A stretch of 64,000 nucleotides of DNA, from positions 25,014,501 through 25,078,500 of the forward strand of contig NC_135358.1 in assembly GCF_051622035.1 (NCBI RefSeq), in the 5' to 3' direction. Origin of the DNA: Arctopsyche grandis (lineage: Eukaryota; Arthropoda; Insecta; Trichoptera; Hydropsychidae). This document shows, piece by piece, positions 53,185 to 63,689 of the stretch. The notes beneath the pieces are model-generated. The model made no database searches. It saw only the letters and a program-made list of their open reading frames with translations, and was not told where the DNA came from. The translations under genes were made by a program, and so were the position numbers. Positions within the stretch are counted from its first letter, which is position 1, and every line of letters starts with the position of its first letter.

Positions 53185-53730
53185 ATGTTAGTGTAACGTA
53201 GAGATTAGGTGGGTGGCGCTCGTGGACCGATAGCTTACGAGCGCTAATCACCTGATCTCTCGTTCGCGCCAAAATGTCCTCGCCGAATGAATAAGCCGTA
53301 TGTAACGGCCAATAGGATCGCCCCACTCATCGACCAATAGTTTACATGTGTATGTATGTATGTGTATTGCGCCCAACGGGTATAAATATGGGGCGCTCTC
53401 GGCTTGGAAACCATTCCAACCTGGAGCGCCGACGAGAATAAACGACTTCTACAACACTCCTGCGTCTTTCTCTCCGACTCTGGAAGCCCTTTCTTCACGT
53501 CCACGCAACATTGGTGTCAGTCAAGTGGAATCGGAGATGAGCAGAGCAATGAAGAAATAGAAATCGTCGGCGACCGAAGAAATCTGACGAAAGCTGAGCT
53601 ACTTCGTGCCATGGACAGAAATCGGCAAGAATCTCTACGTTACAATAGCTTTATGAAAAACGTAGTTCGAAATTCAAAATCGATGCAGTCTGAGGCGACT
53701 AGGCTAGAGGCTAGCCGAATCGATTGAATT
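53185..53730 (+). mobile_element. fragment of another LTR retroelement (LTR, primer site, gag start)
   Basis: An LTR-like stretch about 53185-53510 carries TATAAATATGGGG (53381-53393) and AATAAA (53437-53442), and ends CAACA. TTGGTGTCAGTCAAGTGGAA follows at 53511, with the form of a TGG-type primer site. An open frame then encodes LTKAELLRAMDRNRQESL, a gag-like helical stretch, and stops at 53727. The element is cut off there, and its left border abuts the palindromic element. Confidence 0.65.
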
Positions 53731-53770
53731 TTATTTTTTATTTTTATTTTTATTTTATTTTATTTTACGG
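53731..53770. repeat. (TTTTA)n low-complexity tract
   Basis: TTTTATTTTTATTTTATTTT tract at the junction between the LTR fragment and a minus-strand LINE fragment; it reads A-rich on the minus strand. Confidence 0.8.
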
Positions 53771-54218
53771 TCAAGAAAAAATTGACCATTTTACATAATG
53801 GAAATGGAGAAAGAAAAAAAAAATAAATAACAATGAAATACAAAAGAAAAATAAATAACTAAGAATAATGCATATATGCATACAGAGAATAGATATATTT
53901 ATAGAATGTAAAGGTGAAATCAGGACATTATTATTTGTAATGCTATAATTTGAAACATTGTTGTTATTTTTGACATACATAGATCGATCTGAAAAAATCA
54001 GCAAAAAGGTTAACAGAATCATTAATAGTGTCAACAAATTTACCGTTAAATTGAATGTTTTCTGGTATATATATTTTATTATTGTTTAATTCTTTAGTAA
54101 GTGACCAAAAATATTTGGAATTTGAATCGATATATGATTCTGTTTTTTTAATATAAAGTTTAAAGCATTTGGATATATGTAGTTTACACAAAGCTCTTAG
54201 TCTTAGTTTACCATGCAC
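53771..54218 (-). pseudogene. LINE (jockey/CR1-like) ORF2 fragment, minus strand
   Basis: The frame 54218-53964 reads YIKKTESYIDSNSKYFW and DSVNLFADFFRSIY, the linker between endonuclease and reverse transcriptase in jockey/CR1-type LINEs (YxxYIxxTExxIxxNxKxFW, FAxFFxSVY). It degrades after that. Confidence 0.7.
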
Positions 54219-54295
54219 CCTTTTTTTATCTTTCGACTTAAGATCTCGATTTTCGATCTTTGCGTTTTCTGTAATTTAACATTCCGGCTCGTCAC
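54205..54295 (-). repeat. inverted copy of the 31718-31840 repeat
   Basis: GTTTACCATGCACCC, GATCTTTCGACTTAAGATC-type and CATTCCGGCTCGT blocks match 31718-31840 inverted. It lies between two LINE fragments of opposite orientation. Confidence 0.7.
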
Positions 54296-54339
54296 GGAGA
54301 CCGCAAATGATGATACCAGAAACTAAGTTGATCTAGTAC

Positions 54340-55060
54340 ATATATACTGATTTCATGAAGGCCTTTGAAATGGTGGACCATAATATTTTATTTGTAAAAT
54401 TAAGACGTTTTGTCTTGATGCAACTTCTCATAAATTATTATACTTTGAAAATTGGAGGCAATTTGTCTATTATCACCCCAATTCGTAAAGAGAATTTATT
54501 TCGCATTCTGGGGTACCTTAGGGGTCCCTATCCCTATCACCTAATTGGTGTTGAATTAAAGTTAGTGGATGATTTTAGCGATTTGGGCGTCTTATTTAAA
54601 ATAATTTTTATTTTAAACGGCATATAGAAAATATTTGTTTGCCGGCCACAAAAATGCTGGGATTCTTATTACGAGCTAGTAAACCTTTCCAGAGTGCGTT
54701 GGTGCTTAAAATTATTTATGAATCTCTAGTACGTAGCATTCTAGAATTTTCTTCCATTATATGGAGTCTTACTCATGTTGAAGATTGAGAGAATCCAAAA
54801 ACGGTTTCTCAGATATCTTTATATAAAATTATATGGTTATTATCCTAGGACCTAGTGCATTCCTACTAGGGGCGTTAGGCTTCAACTCATTGGAGTCTCG
54901 TCGTGTTAAAAGATCAAAGTATTATATTATATTTATCTTTTTCATTTTTGTAAAAATCTATTATTGGACTCGGATGTTACATATATTATTTATTTACTAT
55001 TTGTTTTTTTATACTGTCTGTTGATTTTTCAATTAATAAAATAAAATAAAATAAAAATAA
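54340..55060 (+). pseudogene. LINE reverse-transcriptase fragment, plus strand
   Basis: DFMKAFEMVDHNILFVKLR (RT block), then in other frames KMLGFLLRASKPFQSALVLK, IYESLVRSILEFSSIIW and IERIQKRFLRYLYIK, the C-terminal RT region of jockey/CR1-type LINEs. The YxDD region is deleted and the frame shifts several times. AATAAAATAAAA ends it. Confidence 0.8.
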
Positions 55061-55690
55061 AGACTAGGCAGGTGTCTAGGAGCGCCATAGCCAAGGGGCG
55101 TCCTCTTATTTTCCTTTTTTTGATTATTAAATTGAAAAGAAAAAAAATTGGCTTTCTTTAAACTTTAAAACATTTTATATTTAACTTAATTTTTCTACTC
55201 GAAATAACAATATTGACTATAAAATATTATGATTTACAAAGAACGTAGGAAGTCAACTGTCAAATATCAACGACTTGCGAATAAAACTTGCCAAAAATAA
55301 ATCATCGGCACAAGTTGTTACTTGGAACTGTGTTTTAATAAAATTCTGCTGAAATATGTATGCTTATATCAGGAATGAATTGCTTCACAAAATTAAATTT
55401 CTTAACCAATCATATTCCAACGAAGAAATGTCAATCCATAAAATTCTTCAATTCATTGTTGATTATAAATTAATGCCAAATTTATTCTTGCATAGCTATC
55501 CGTATTTTTCTAATGTTATCCATTTCTGTGGCGACCGCGAAAAGGAGCTTTTCTAGACAGAAGTTAATAGAAACCAGTTTAAGATCATTTATTAATCAGG
55601 AGCGATTAGACAGTTTGGTTATTATATCCATTGAACGAAAACATCTAGATATGAAATAATTGATTACAAATTTTGCATCAGCCAAAGCCA
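55061..55690 (+). pseudogene. hAT (ZMYM-type) transposase remnant
   Basis: An open frame 55356-55556 is followed after a frameshift by VATAKRSFSRQKLIETSLRS and INQERLDSLVIISIERK, the hATC dimerisation region of ZMYM1-like hAT transposases (VASAERSFSKLKLIK..LR). GGAGCGCCATAGCC at 55079 resembles a hAT terminal region. Confidence 0.7.
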
Positions 55691-55744
55691 TAAAAACTTT
55701 TATTTGAAATCTTTTTTGAAAAACAGATCCATTTTATATATTTT

Positions 55745-55858
55745 TATTACATACCTCCTTTACGTTTCACATGGCATTCGTCTTAGTGGTCATTTTTATC
55801 TCTTATCCGATCGTTTTCATACTTTGCCATATTGCTCATTTTGGTCATCAATATAAGT
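55745..55858 (+). repeat. end module of the CCGGAAGT repeat family
   Basis: CATACCTCCTTTACGTTTCA, CTTATCCGATCGTTTTCATA and TTGGTCATCAATATAAGTAA as in 5037-5690. It is followed by TGTAGGGCCCGTTGATTTCA, absent from the other copies. Confidence 0.75.
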
Positions 55859-55977
55859 AAACTAGTGTAGGGCCCGTTGATTTCAACGGGTGGTTTCGAA
55901 AAGAAATTGAAACTCGAATAAAAATAAAGTTAAAGATATGGAATCGACTGGTTTCGGAAAGACAAAGGCACAAAAAA

Positions 55978-56155
55978 ATGAAAATTATGAAAAAAATGAA
56001 AAATATGAAAAAAATGAAAAAAATGAAAAATATGAAAAAAAATGAAAAAACTGAAAATAATGAAAAAAAAAATCAAAAAAATGGAAATAATGAAAAAGAT
56101 GAAAAAACTGAAAATAATAAAAATATGAAAAAAATGAAAAATATGAAAAAAAAAA
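55978..56155 (+). repeat. purine-only low-complexity tract (GAAAAAATGAAAAA units)
   Basis: Almost pure A/G with regular T: repeated ATGAAAAA units. The Lys/Asn/Met-rich frames on one strand and the Phe/Ser/Tyr frames on the other are artefacts. Confidence 0.9.
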
Positions 56156-56304
56156 TTTTGTTCCCCATACTGGTTGATGGTTGATCATAAGAAATCGGAA
56201 ATCGAAAAAGATTGTCGAAGAAAGCCGAAGATACGCGAATGATTGGTTCCCCATACTTCTATAGGATAATCGAATATTAAGTAATTTTAGAGCGTTTTTT
56301 CTGT

Positions 56305-56400
56305 CGAGGCTGTAGTCTAATGGCTAGCGACCTGTTCTGGGCGAGGGGGCCTTAGTTCGATTCCGTGATTTGGAATTAATTTTATTTTTCAAATATCGCT
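56305..56400 (+). repeat. tRNA-like SINE head
   Basis: GGCTGTAGTCTAATGGCTAG resembles an A box region and TTAGTTCGATTCC a B box, spaced as in tRNA (about 45 nt). No acceptor stem pairing or CCA is evident, so it is a SINE head or tRNA pseudogene. Confidence 0.55.
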
Positions 56401-56587
56401 AAAATATAAATTAATTTCAATAATTTCAATTAAAAATATATATTTAATTGTTTTATATGAAAAGAAAAAAAATGGTTCAAAACCTCGCTAAATAAAATTA
56501 TTAAAATTACGTATTTTTATATGGCGAGAAAGAATATTTCAATTAATGTTTAAAAAAAAAAGGCGAAATGAAAAATTGGATTTGGCG

Positions 56588-56720
56588 TGATGTCCGAGAC
56601 CATTAGCTCAATTTAGACCCATATTCAGGCTATTTGGGGTGATCGGTTCGAGTCGCGACAAAGTCGTCTCGTCGAAAAATGAATTAATCGATTTTTATCG
56701 ATTCGTTCATTATGTTCGGC
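56588..56720 (+). repeat. second tRNA-like SINE head
   Basis: ATTAGCTCAATTTAG (A box-like) and GATCGGTTCGAGTCGC (B box) with tRNA-like spacing. It is only about 280 bp from the first head and in the same orientation. Confidence 0.5.
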
Positions 56721-56730
56721 GAGAGTTAGG

Positions 56731-56773
56731 ACACACACACACACACACACCCACACACACACACACACACACA
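56731..56773. repeat. (AC)n microsatellite
   Basis: AC dinucleotide run with one C insertion. Confidence 0.95.
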
Positions 56774-56794
56774 GATTACCGTCTTTATATATAT

Positions 56795-57738
56795 GATGGA
56801 GCCTCCGCCATTACGATGGTGCAAATATATCGTGTAAGACGCGTTTGTAATTTGCCCGCCGACATTCTACATATTTGACGTTTACGGTTGACGTTTGTTT
56901 GTTAGTTTTAATTATTTAAAATAAGTTCCATAATAAGGTTTTCCTTTTTAAATTTAATTATATCCATTTTATTAATATTATTCAAATATTGAACATAAAA
57001 CGTGCCTATTTTTAATAAAAATTTGTATTTTTTTTGTTTTTATTTCTAAAAATATTTTTCTTCAAGTTTTATTTTTCACAGTCCAAGACATCGTCTGTAT
57101 CCGTCGGGGAACACTGAACAAACTAATGATTTGGGAGTCCCCGCTATCTTCAGTGTTGTCACTCGATAAGTATGCATTCGTCATTAGTAGTCACCGGACC
57201 CAGAAGGTGCCGCGTATTGTTCAAAGGTTGTAAATGCATTGTTTAAGGTTTGCCGAACCTTTTTTACAAAGGATTTACAACAATGGAACAATGGATAGCA
57301 CTGTGACTATCCTACCTCTAGTCATTAGTCAACGATAAAATTATATCGATTTCTAAAATTAAGTAATCTTCAAAATTTACATGTACTTCATACTTTTTTC
57401 TAGTTCAGTAATAACATTTAGTATCTACCCTAAACTTTTTTTAGACTTTTTTTAGAAGACGCGTAAGGTTTGTGGTGTGATGACTTTATGTGTCAGATGG
57501 TGGTCTCCGTGGCGAACCGGAATGTTAAACAAGCGGAATGATCTTTAATAAAAAAAGTTTTTTAAAAACATACCTCTTCTATAATTTGTATATAAAATTA
57601 TTATTTTGAATAAAAACACTATGTTTAAAACTAACAAACAAACATCAACCGTAAACGTCAAATAGAATGTCGGCGGGCAAATTACAAACGCGTCTTACAC
57701 GATATATTTGCACCATCGTAATGGCGGAGGCTCCATTT
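56795..57738. mobile_element. 944-bp non-autonomous element with about 110-bp TIRs
   Basis: The left end TGGAGCCTCCGCCATTACGA continues through CGTGTAAGACGCGTTTGTAA, GCCCGCCGACATTCTA and CGTTTACGGTTGACGTTTGT. The right end (57620-57735) is its near-perfect inverse. No clear target duplication was found. The interior includes a block GAGTCCCCGCTATCTTCAGTG that recurs at about 60540. No gene. Confidence 0.8.
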
Positions 57739-57858
57739 ACTTATATTGATGACCAAAATGAGCAATATGGCAAAGTATTAAAACGATCGGATAAGAGATA
57801 AAAATGACCACTAACACGAAAGCCATATGAAACGTAAAGGAGGTATGTAATAATAATA
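57738..57858 (-). repeat. inverted end module of the CCGGAAGT repeat family
   Basis: Reverse complement of the 55745-55858 module, with its final AAACGTAAAGGAGGTATGTA duplicated in tandem. At 5640-5680 the same module is followed by ATTACGCCATTACGAT, similar to the start of the neighbouring TIR element, so module and element may be parts of one larger family. Confidence 0.75.
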
Positions 57859-57859
57859 A

Positions 57860-58744
57860 AAACGTAAAGGAGGTATGTAATAAAAAGTAGCATATATGAA
57901 TAGGTATATTTATTACACCTGAAATTACGATTGTTTTCTTCAGTAAAACTGGTTTTTAAGTCTACAAACTCTCTTTGGCTTAATTCGTTAGTTGTAGTCT
58001 CTTCATCACGATTTTTTTCAATTTCAATTCTATTTTCAATCTCATTAGCCAATATTCAAAATTCATGCCAGTGTACTCAACGTCATGTTTTAATTCAAAT
58101 CTTCGTATACACAATTCCCTGAAAGATGTATATGTTTAATTTAGCATATGGTTAAAAAAAAACGACAGTGGATACTGTGTATAAGTGTAGCACAATTTTC
58201 AGGAAATTGCGTCACATCACAAATATTTTGTTATGAAAGGAAAATAACACAGTTTGGCTTTACATGACAACATTCAATATTCAACAATGGGAACAATTGA
58301 GTGTTGTGAAGAACGACAACCATCAAGATTTATTTTTCAATTGTGCCTACACCAACAAAAAAGAGCTTCAGCATAGGGTGACCAAATAAATACATACATA
58401 TTTAGATATGTAACTAAAAACTTGAAACTGTTTAAAGTTGTGATATTTATTTCATTCGTCAAATCTCAATTAAATATGTAATTATTAATAGATGTAAAAA
58501 TTTATTTATTTCATATACATTTTCCCTCAGAAATAAAAGTTTACAAATAAAATTAATGAAAACGTCTTGTAAGCTCACAATATAATGGTGCTCTTCTTTT
58601 TACAAGGCATTTTTAATAATAAAACATAATTAAAAGTATAAACAAAAAACTTTTCATAAAATTCTGTGTTTTTACAGTGTATAAGTACCAACAACAAAAT
58701 ATAGCCCCTAATTTGGTGGTTCTTAATGAAAATTGATAAAACCG
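57860..58744. other. non-coding region
   Basis: AT-rich; short frames at 57741-58122 (both strands) have no conserved features. Nothing further seen. Confidence 0.5.
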
Positions 58745-58805
58745 AGCAATAAAAAAAATCACGTCTTTTACTTACCGGTGTGGAGACTAATCAATCTATA
58801 CTAAG

Positions 58806-59737
58806 TAGAGTTTCCAATCCGAATATTCGAATATATTCAGCCTATTTTAAACTATTCGTTATTCGAATATTTGAGCAATTATTCGAATAATATTGGTGAA
58901 TTTTTTTAATGAAATTTTAATAAAATATTTTGCAAATTTAGAATTATAATACAATTTTATTTTAACTCGAAGTGTGTAACGCAATAGTCGAATAAAAGAC
59001 GAATTAGTCGTCGACTCGGAGTCATTTTATTGCCTCAGTGCAATGGATTCGTGGAACTTAACATTGGAATTTCTCGCTTTAGAAATTAAACTTATGTATT
59101 TTACGAAAGAGAACTTATTGCAGCGTTTATTTGAAACGAAAACGAAAATACAGTCGAAGCGGGAACGCAATTTTTATGGATAAGCAAAAATATTTCCTTT
59201 TATTTATGGTTTTTTGAAATTGTTTGTTTCGGAGTTCATAGTGACACGTTATCGATCCGGGTATTTTTTCTCAAATTAAAAATATTGATTGAACGCGCGT
59301 CCACGTTATAAAAGTACGTTTTTCAAATTCCAAAAGGTTACAAAAAGATTTCAAGTACTTGGATAACTTTAAAAAAGAACCGAAGCTTTTGATATCCTTC
59401 TAAAATCTTTATTAACAACTAAGCCAACGTCAACTGCTACTGAAAGAGTGTTCTCCACAGCAGGAATAATAAAAACAAAATTAAGGGCGAGATTAAATTT
59501 TGAAACATTTAACGCATTATTATTTTTAAAATATGTATTTTTAAAATTAAAATAAAGTTTATGTATGACGATAAACTTACTTTTTCTTTTTATGTGAACC
59601 CCACTCATTTTAATTATTTTGAATTAATATTTCACACTGTTTTCTATTGTTTAAAACTATTCGAATATATTCGAATATTTCGAATTTTATAATTCGATAT
59701 TCGAATAGTTGATGAAGTCGAATAATTGGAAACTCTA
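58806..59737 (+). mobile_element. hAT element, internally deleted
   Basis: TIRs TAGAGTTTCCAAT / ATTGGAAACTCTA are flanked by a perfect 8-bp duplication ATACTAAG (58798-58805 and 59738-59745). The ends are rich in TATTCGAATA motifs. A transposase C-terminal fragment remains inside. Confidence 0.9.
59395..59554 (+). pseudogene. hAT transposase C-terminal (hATC) fragment
   Basis: The frame reads KPTSTATERVFSTAGIIKTK and then LNFETFNALLFLKYVF before a stop. The ATERVFSTAG motif and FLK end are the hATC dimerisation signature. Upstream catalytic regions are missing. Confidence 0.8.
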
Positions 59738-59960
59738 ATACTAAGTTAAGCTTGCTCTTGTTCTTAGATATGAGCGTTTAAAAAAATGTGCAATTTTTAC
59801 AGATTTTTCGCTTATTCAAATTCTAGTATTGCCGTGCCAAAAGTGAGTATTGGAATCAATATTCAGATGTATTTCTATTGAATTTTTATTGCTTTGAAAT
59901 GCTTATAATTAATTATCTAGCGAATTTTAAAAGTCAAAAATATATTTTATTTTACATATT

Positions 59961-61079
59961 TATTTTTTATAATATTATAAGCTAATTCCGCTAATTTTTG
60001 ACTTTTCCATCAAATGCATATAACGAAACATTATACATACATATATAATTGAGCTAAACACCGAAAGAATTTCAAAGATGGTTACCCTAATTTACCAGTT
60101 TATTGATGATAGACATCAATAGCCAAGTTATTCTACACACGAACACCTATAAAAGATATCGAAGTAATAAACACGCGAAATTTAAATACGCGATCAACTT
60201 AAAATAATTTAAAATGCCAATTAAATGGATTTGGCGTATTTCGCAACGTACGATCTCGCCCAAGTAAGTACTGCTATTTTTCGTTTCCACATAAATTCTG
60301 GTCACATTGATATGAAGGGTTTAGCGTCAGAGCGTCACAAAGATTATTATTAATCGGAATGTAATAATTCGTAGATATCCAATTTCATTCCACGAGAATA
60401 ATTAACAAACACGCGATTGTGTTTGCTTACAAATAAAATCAGATAATGAATCGGTAACGACCAGATAACGCCGGTTCACTCTCGTACAGTCCACCTCGTC
60501 CACATTTGAAAGGGGATCCCCAATCAAACTGATGATTTGTAAGTCCCCGCTATCTTCAGTGGTTCACTCGATAACAATGGTTCGGTGATTACTGGTCACA
60601 AAGTACTCGTCACAAAGTCACTAAAATCTCTATAACTGAACATCTGGCAGCCGAAAAGTCCATCATACTAACGAGAACTTGAGTGCTAAATATTGTGTAT
60701 TCGCGATTTTCATGGCAATAATTGTCTTTGTGACCACCGCAATGTGACGAATAGTCCAATTACCTCGATAAATATTGTTACGGGGACGAGATGTTATAAT
60801 TTACAAACGGTTTTAATGTTTATATTTTATTTCCCAAAAGAAGCATTTTGTGTTAGCGAGATCTATGCAGACATGTTTTGAGATGCATGATGCAAGTCTC
60901 GAACACAAATTATTATTTACGGATACAGGTTGCCAGTTTGGCAGTTTAATCACAAGTCTTTAATATGTAATACTAGTTAGACAATTCAATCGCAAGTGGT
61001 CTTCAATATAGTTAACATGAGCATATATAAAATTTCGAAAGAGACTTTGTATATATGTATGTATGGAACCTTCGTTCGT
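59961..61079. other. non-coding region with a dispersed block
   Basis: 60500-60610 shares AACTGATGATTTGTAAGTCC and CCCGCTATCTTCAGTG with 57110-57160. Otherwise no gene or clear element ends were recognised; the open frame 60693-60881 lacks any family signature. Confidence 0.5.
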
Positions 61080-61458
61080 TGGATCGTAGACGACATTTTT
61101 TTTTCGATTCATAGGCGCCGATTCGATTTTTTTCGATTCAGAGGATTCGAAGTCCCCGGGGTGAAGGCACCGAGGGCAAAGCCCTAGGGGGCATAGCCGT
61201 CGGGGGCGAAGGCTCCGGGGGCGCAGGCGCCGGATTCTGGGATACATATAATTTCGAGAGAGACAGTATATATGTTTGTTTGTTCGTGACAGTCAATTTA
61301 ATAAAAAAACAAATGAGTATTCAAATAAATTTATATAAAATGAAACTATTCAAATAAAACTATTCAAATAAATTTAATAAAATGTTTACTATTAGATTAG
61401 CCATGTTTAAGAGGTGTATATTACAAATACCGAGCGAAGCCGGGTAAAACTACTAGTA
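61080..61458 (+). repeat. second copy of the GC-minisatellite dispersed repeat
   Basis: TCGATTCATAGGCGCCGATTC, then GC-rich units (GAGGGCAAAGCCCTAGGGGGC, GGGGCGAAGGCTCC) and the end AAATACCGAGCGAAGCCGGG plus CTAGTA, in the same order as 2205-2583. Confidence 0.75.
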
Positions 61459-61544
61459 TACAATAAGGGTTACAAATTCAACCAATCACAGTTTCGTAAA
61501 ACAACTGGTGATTAAGATATAAAGTGACATTCATGACAGTTTTA

Positions 61545-62612
61545 GTATTTAATATTTATGTATGTATCCTTTGAGTGTATCGAGAAGTGGTTGGGTAAAT
61601 AGATATATACAATTTGTCATTAGAAAAATGCAACTAAAGCAATAAAGATAATTAAAAACTGTAACACAACGTCCTTCCAGTCCTCCCGTCAGTTGGTAGC
61701 GGTGTTAATATTTAAAATGGCAACACCAGTGCCACCCTGCCGCGGGAAAGGAGACGAGCGGTGTCTTTCGTCCATTCGCACTTCGGTCGTCACGGGGCAC
61801 AGGCGTGCCCCCCACCTCTATCTCTCCCAAGCCGTCTCCATCGCAGACGCGCCAAGAGATCAGCCATTTTGGAGAACCGCGGGACGGTTGAGTTTATGAT
61901 AACTCCCTCCCCGAGTTCCAACTAATTCGTCACCTGTATCTCCACGCAGCTTCCTACCCCTGTGAGGGTTAACCTTTCCGTGGTAGCCAAGCGCTCCGGA
62001 AAGCCCCTAGAACAGTGGTTCTTAACCTTTTTGGAGGTACTGACCCCCACCAGTTTCATATGCGCATTCACCGAACCCTTCTTAATTGGAATCCTTCTTA
62101 ATTGGCACCCAAATCATATGAGTCGGGTGTGTGTCTTGACATCCGCCGAACCCCCGAGACTGACTCACCGAACCCCTGGGGTTCGATCGAACCCAGGCTA
62201 AGAACCACTGCCCTAGAAGCATCAGCCGCTAGAAGACAGACCAGGTGACCCGAGAACCAGCTTTACAACAGCTGCGCTGCATCTATAGACGAGACGAAGA
62301 CTTATCAGGAACCTTCACCATAACTACACGACATCTCAGGTCAGTCAATTCGTTCCCTTTGACCCCCACCACGGAACGAACGCACCTGGAAGAACGGATA
62401 ACGTATTCCTTTCCGCCACCTGCTCTCCCAACGCGAGATCAATATTTTAAGATTTAGTATTTGACTTACATATGTATGCTTTGAGGGTATCGAGTAATGG
62501 TTGAGTAGACACCCAATTAGTCATGCAGATTAAGAAGGATAGTGATATTTGAAGGTAACACGAGTCGTGAGACAAAAATACAGCTAAACCAATAAAGATT
62601 TTGAAAGTCTCA
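61545..62612 (+). mobile_element. possible decayed small LTR element
   Basis: Diverged direct repeats flank the stretch: 61548-61668 and 62452-62600 share GTATTTAATATTT/GTATTTGACTTAC, GCTTTGAGGGTATCGAG-like, GGTTGGGTA/GGTTGAGTA and CAATAAAGAT. Right after the first, GTTGGTAGCGG could be a primer site. The GC-richer interior encodes short Pro/Arg-rich frames (61693-61899, 62245-62457) of gag-like composition but no motif. It is interrupted by a hAT MITE. The assignment is tentative. Confidence 0.4.
62013..62210. mobile_element. 198-bp hAT MITE
   Basis: TIRs CAGTGGTTCTTAACCTTTTT / AGGCTAAGAACCACTG are flanked by a perfect 8-bp duplication CCCTAGAA (62005-62012 and 62211-62218). It has internal repeats CCGAACCC. 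Confidence 0.9.
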
Positions 62613-63526
62613 TAAATAATAAGAAATAACCTTTAAGGAAAATATCAATTAAACGTGCGCTCAAACAATCAAGAATAAAGAGTAATATAAATACATACAT
62701 AGATTGTAAGATCTTTACCACATAAGATTATGCATTCGTATAGGTACCCTAAGCATTTCCTATATATATACCCTAAACTTTTTACAATATTACGTAGTAA
62801 CAATAGATGAAGTTTTGTAATATTCTCGAAAATTCTCGGCTTGGATAATATTCCCGAGAATATTCTCCAAAAGATTATTACCGAGAATTTTACAACTACT
62901 ATATGTAAGTAATGCATACATAAGTAAAAACAATTCTGAAATTTTTAATAATATTACTTCTACGCAGTAGGTATGTGATGGAACAGAATATATTATAGTA
63001 GTAGGATGTTTAGCTGTGGTATTGATTTTTGCAGTTCCCAAAGCAACCGTCAAAGCCCTTATTACCGGAAATCCAAAAGAAAATGTGAAGTATGCGGCTT
63101 GAACGACTCTACGAAGTGGTGAACAAATGCACCCTTCTTTCACAGCAACCCTGCCGCAAGATTAATTAAATATTTGATACAAAAATGAATGAAAAATTAC
63201 ATGAGTACATAAATAAACTCACTTGAGACTGTTAAAAAGTTGTAGACAGACAAAATATATGTTGTTCGTAAAAGACAATAAAACTATTCCATTCATGAAT
63301 GTATCTATCTTCTTCACTTCCATTGACAAGTGTACATACTTCTCCAAAAAATGTCTGAAACATTCTATCACAAAGTTGAGTTTAAAAGATTAATATGTGT
63401 ATGCTAGTTAATATTTTACACGATGTATGAATTTTTTACTTTTCCTTTCACATGAATTTTTCTGTTCCTGGAAAAATGCACTAAATTGCACTGAATAATG
63501 GCGCAGTTTCGAAAAGTCCTAATTTT
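62613..63526. other. non-coding region
   Basis: Contains repeated AATTCTCG/CGAGAAT motifs at 62821-62895 that fold locally, and otherwise AT-rich sequence. The minus-strand open frames (62669-63143) show no recognisable domain. Confidence 0.5.
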
Positions 63527-63658
63527 CAAAGGTGCTCAAAAAGAACTTACGCAATAGAATTCCACAAAAAAAGGTTAGTAGCCCTGGATAATATACAAAT
63601 AAATACCCCTTGACGTTTTTTTGTGGAATTCTGTTGCGTTAGTTCTCCTTGAGCTTTG
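63527..63658. mobile_element. short palindromic MITE
   Basis: The arms CAAAGGTGCTCAAAAAGAAC...GAATTCCACAAAAAAA and their imperfect inverse (to CTTTG at 63658) are about 45 bp each around a 40-bp centre. No clear target duplication was found. Confidence 0.65.
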
Positions 63659-63689
63659 GATGGATGTCTCGAGAGCACAACTATCTCGA

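Larger units (their letters stand above)
58745..59960. repeat. CTGAGCAACAA-family copy split by a hAT element
   Basis: The left piece (CCGAGCAATAAAAAAAATCA, GTGGAGACTAATCAATC) and right piece (GATATGAGCGTTTAAAAAAA, GTGAGTATTGGAATCAATA, ATCTAGCGAATTTTAAAAGT) match 38385-38876. They are separated by the insert 58806-59737. Confidence 0.75.

Noticed and set aside
53072..53326. Minus-strand 155-codon frame across the right end of the palindromic element
   Set aside because: It spans the element border and the adjacent LTR fragment, so it cannot be an ancestral gene.
55978..56254. Lys/Met-rich and Phe/Ser-rich open frames
   Set aside because: Low-complexity purine tract.
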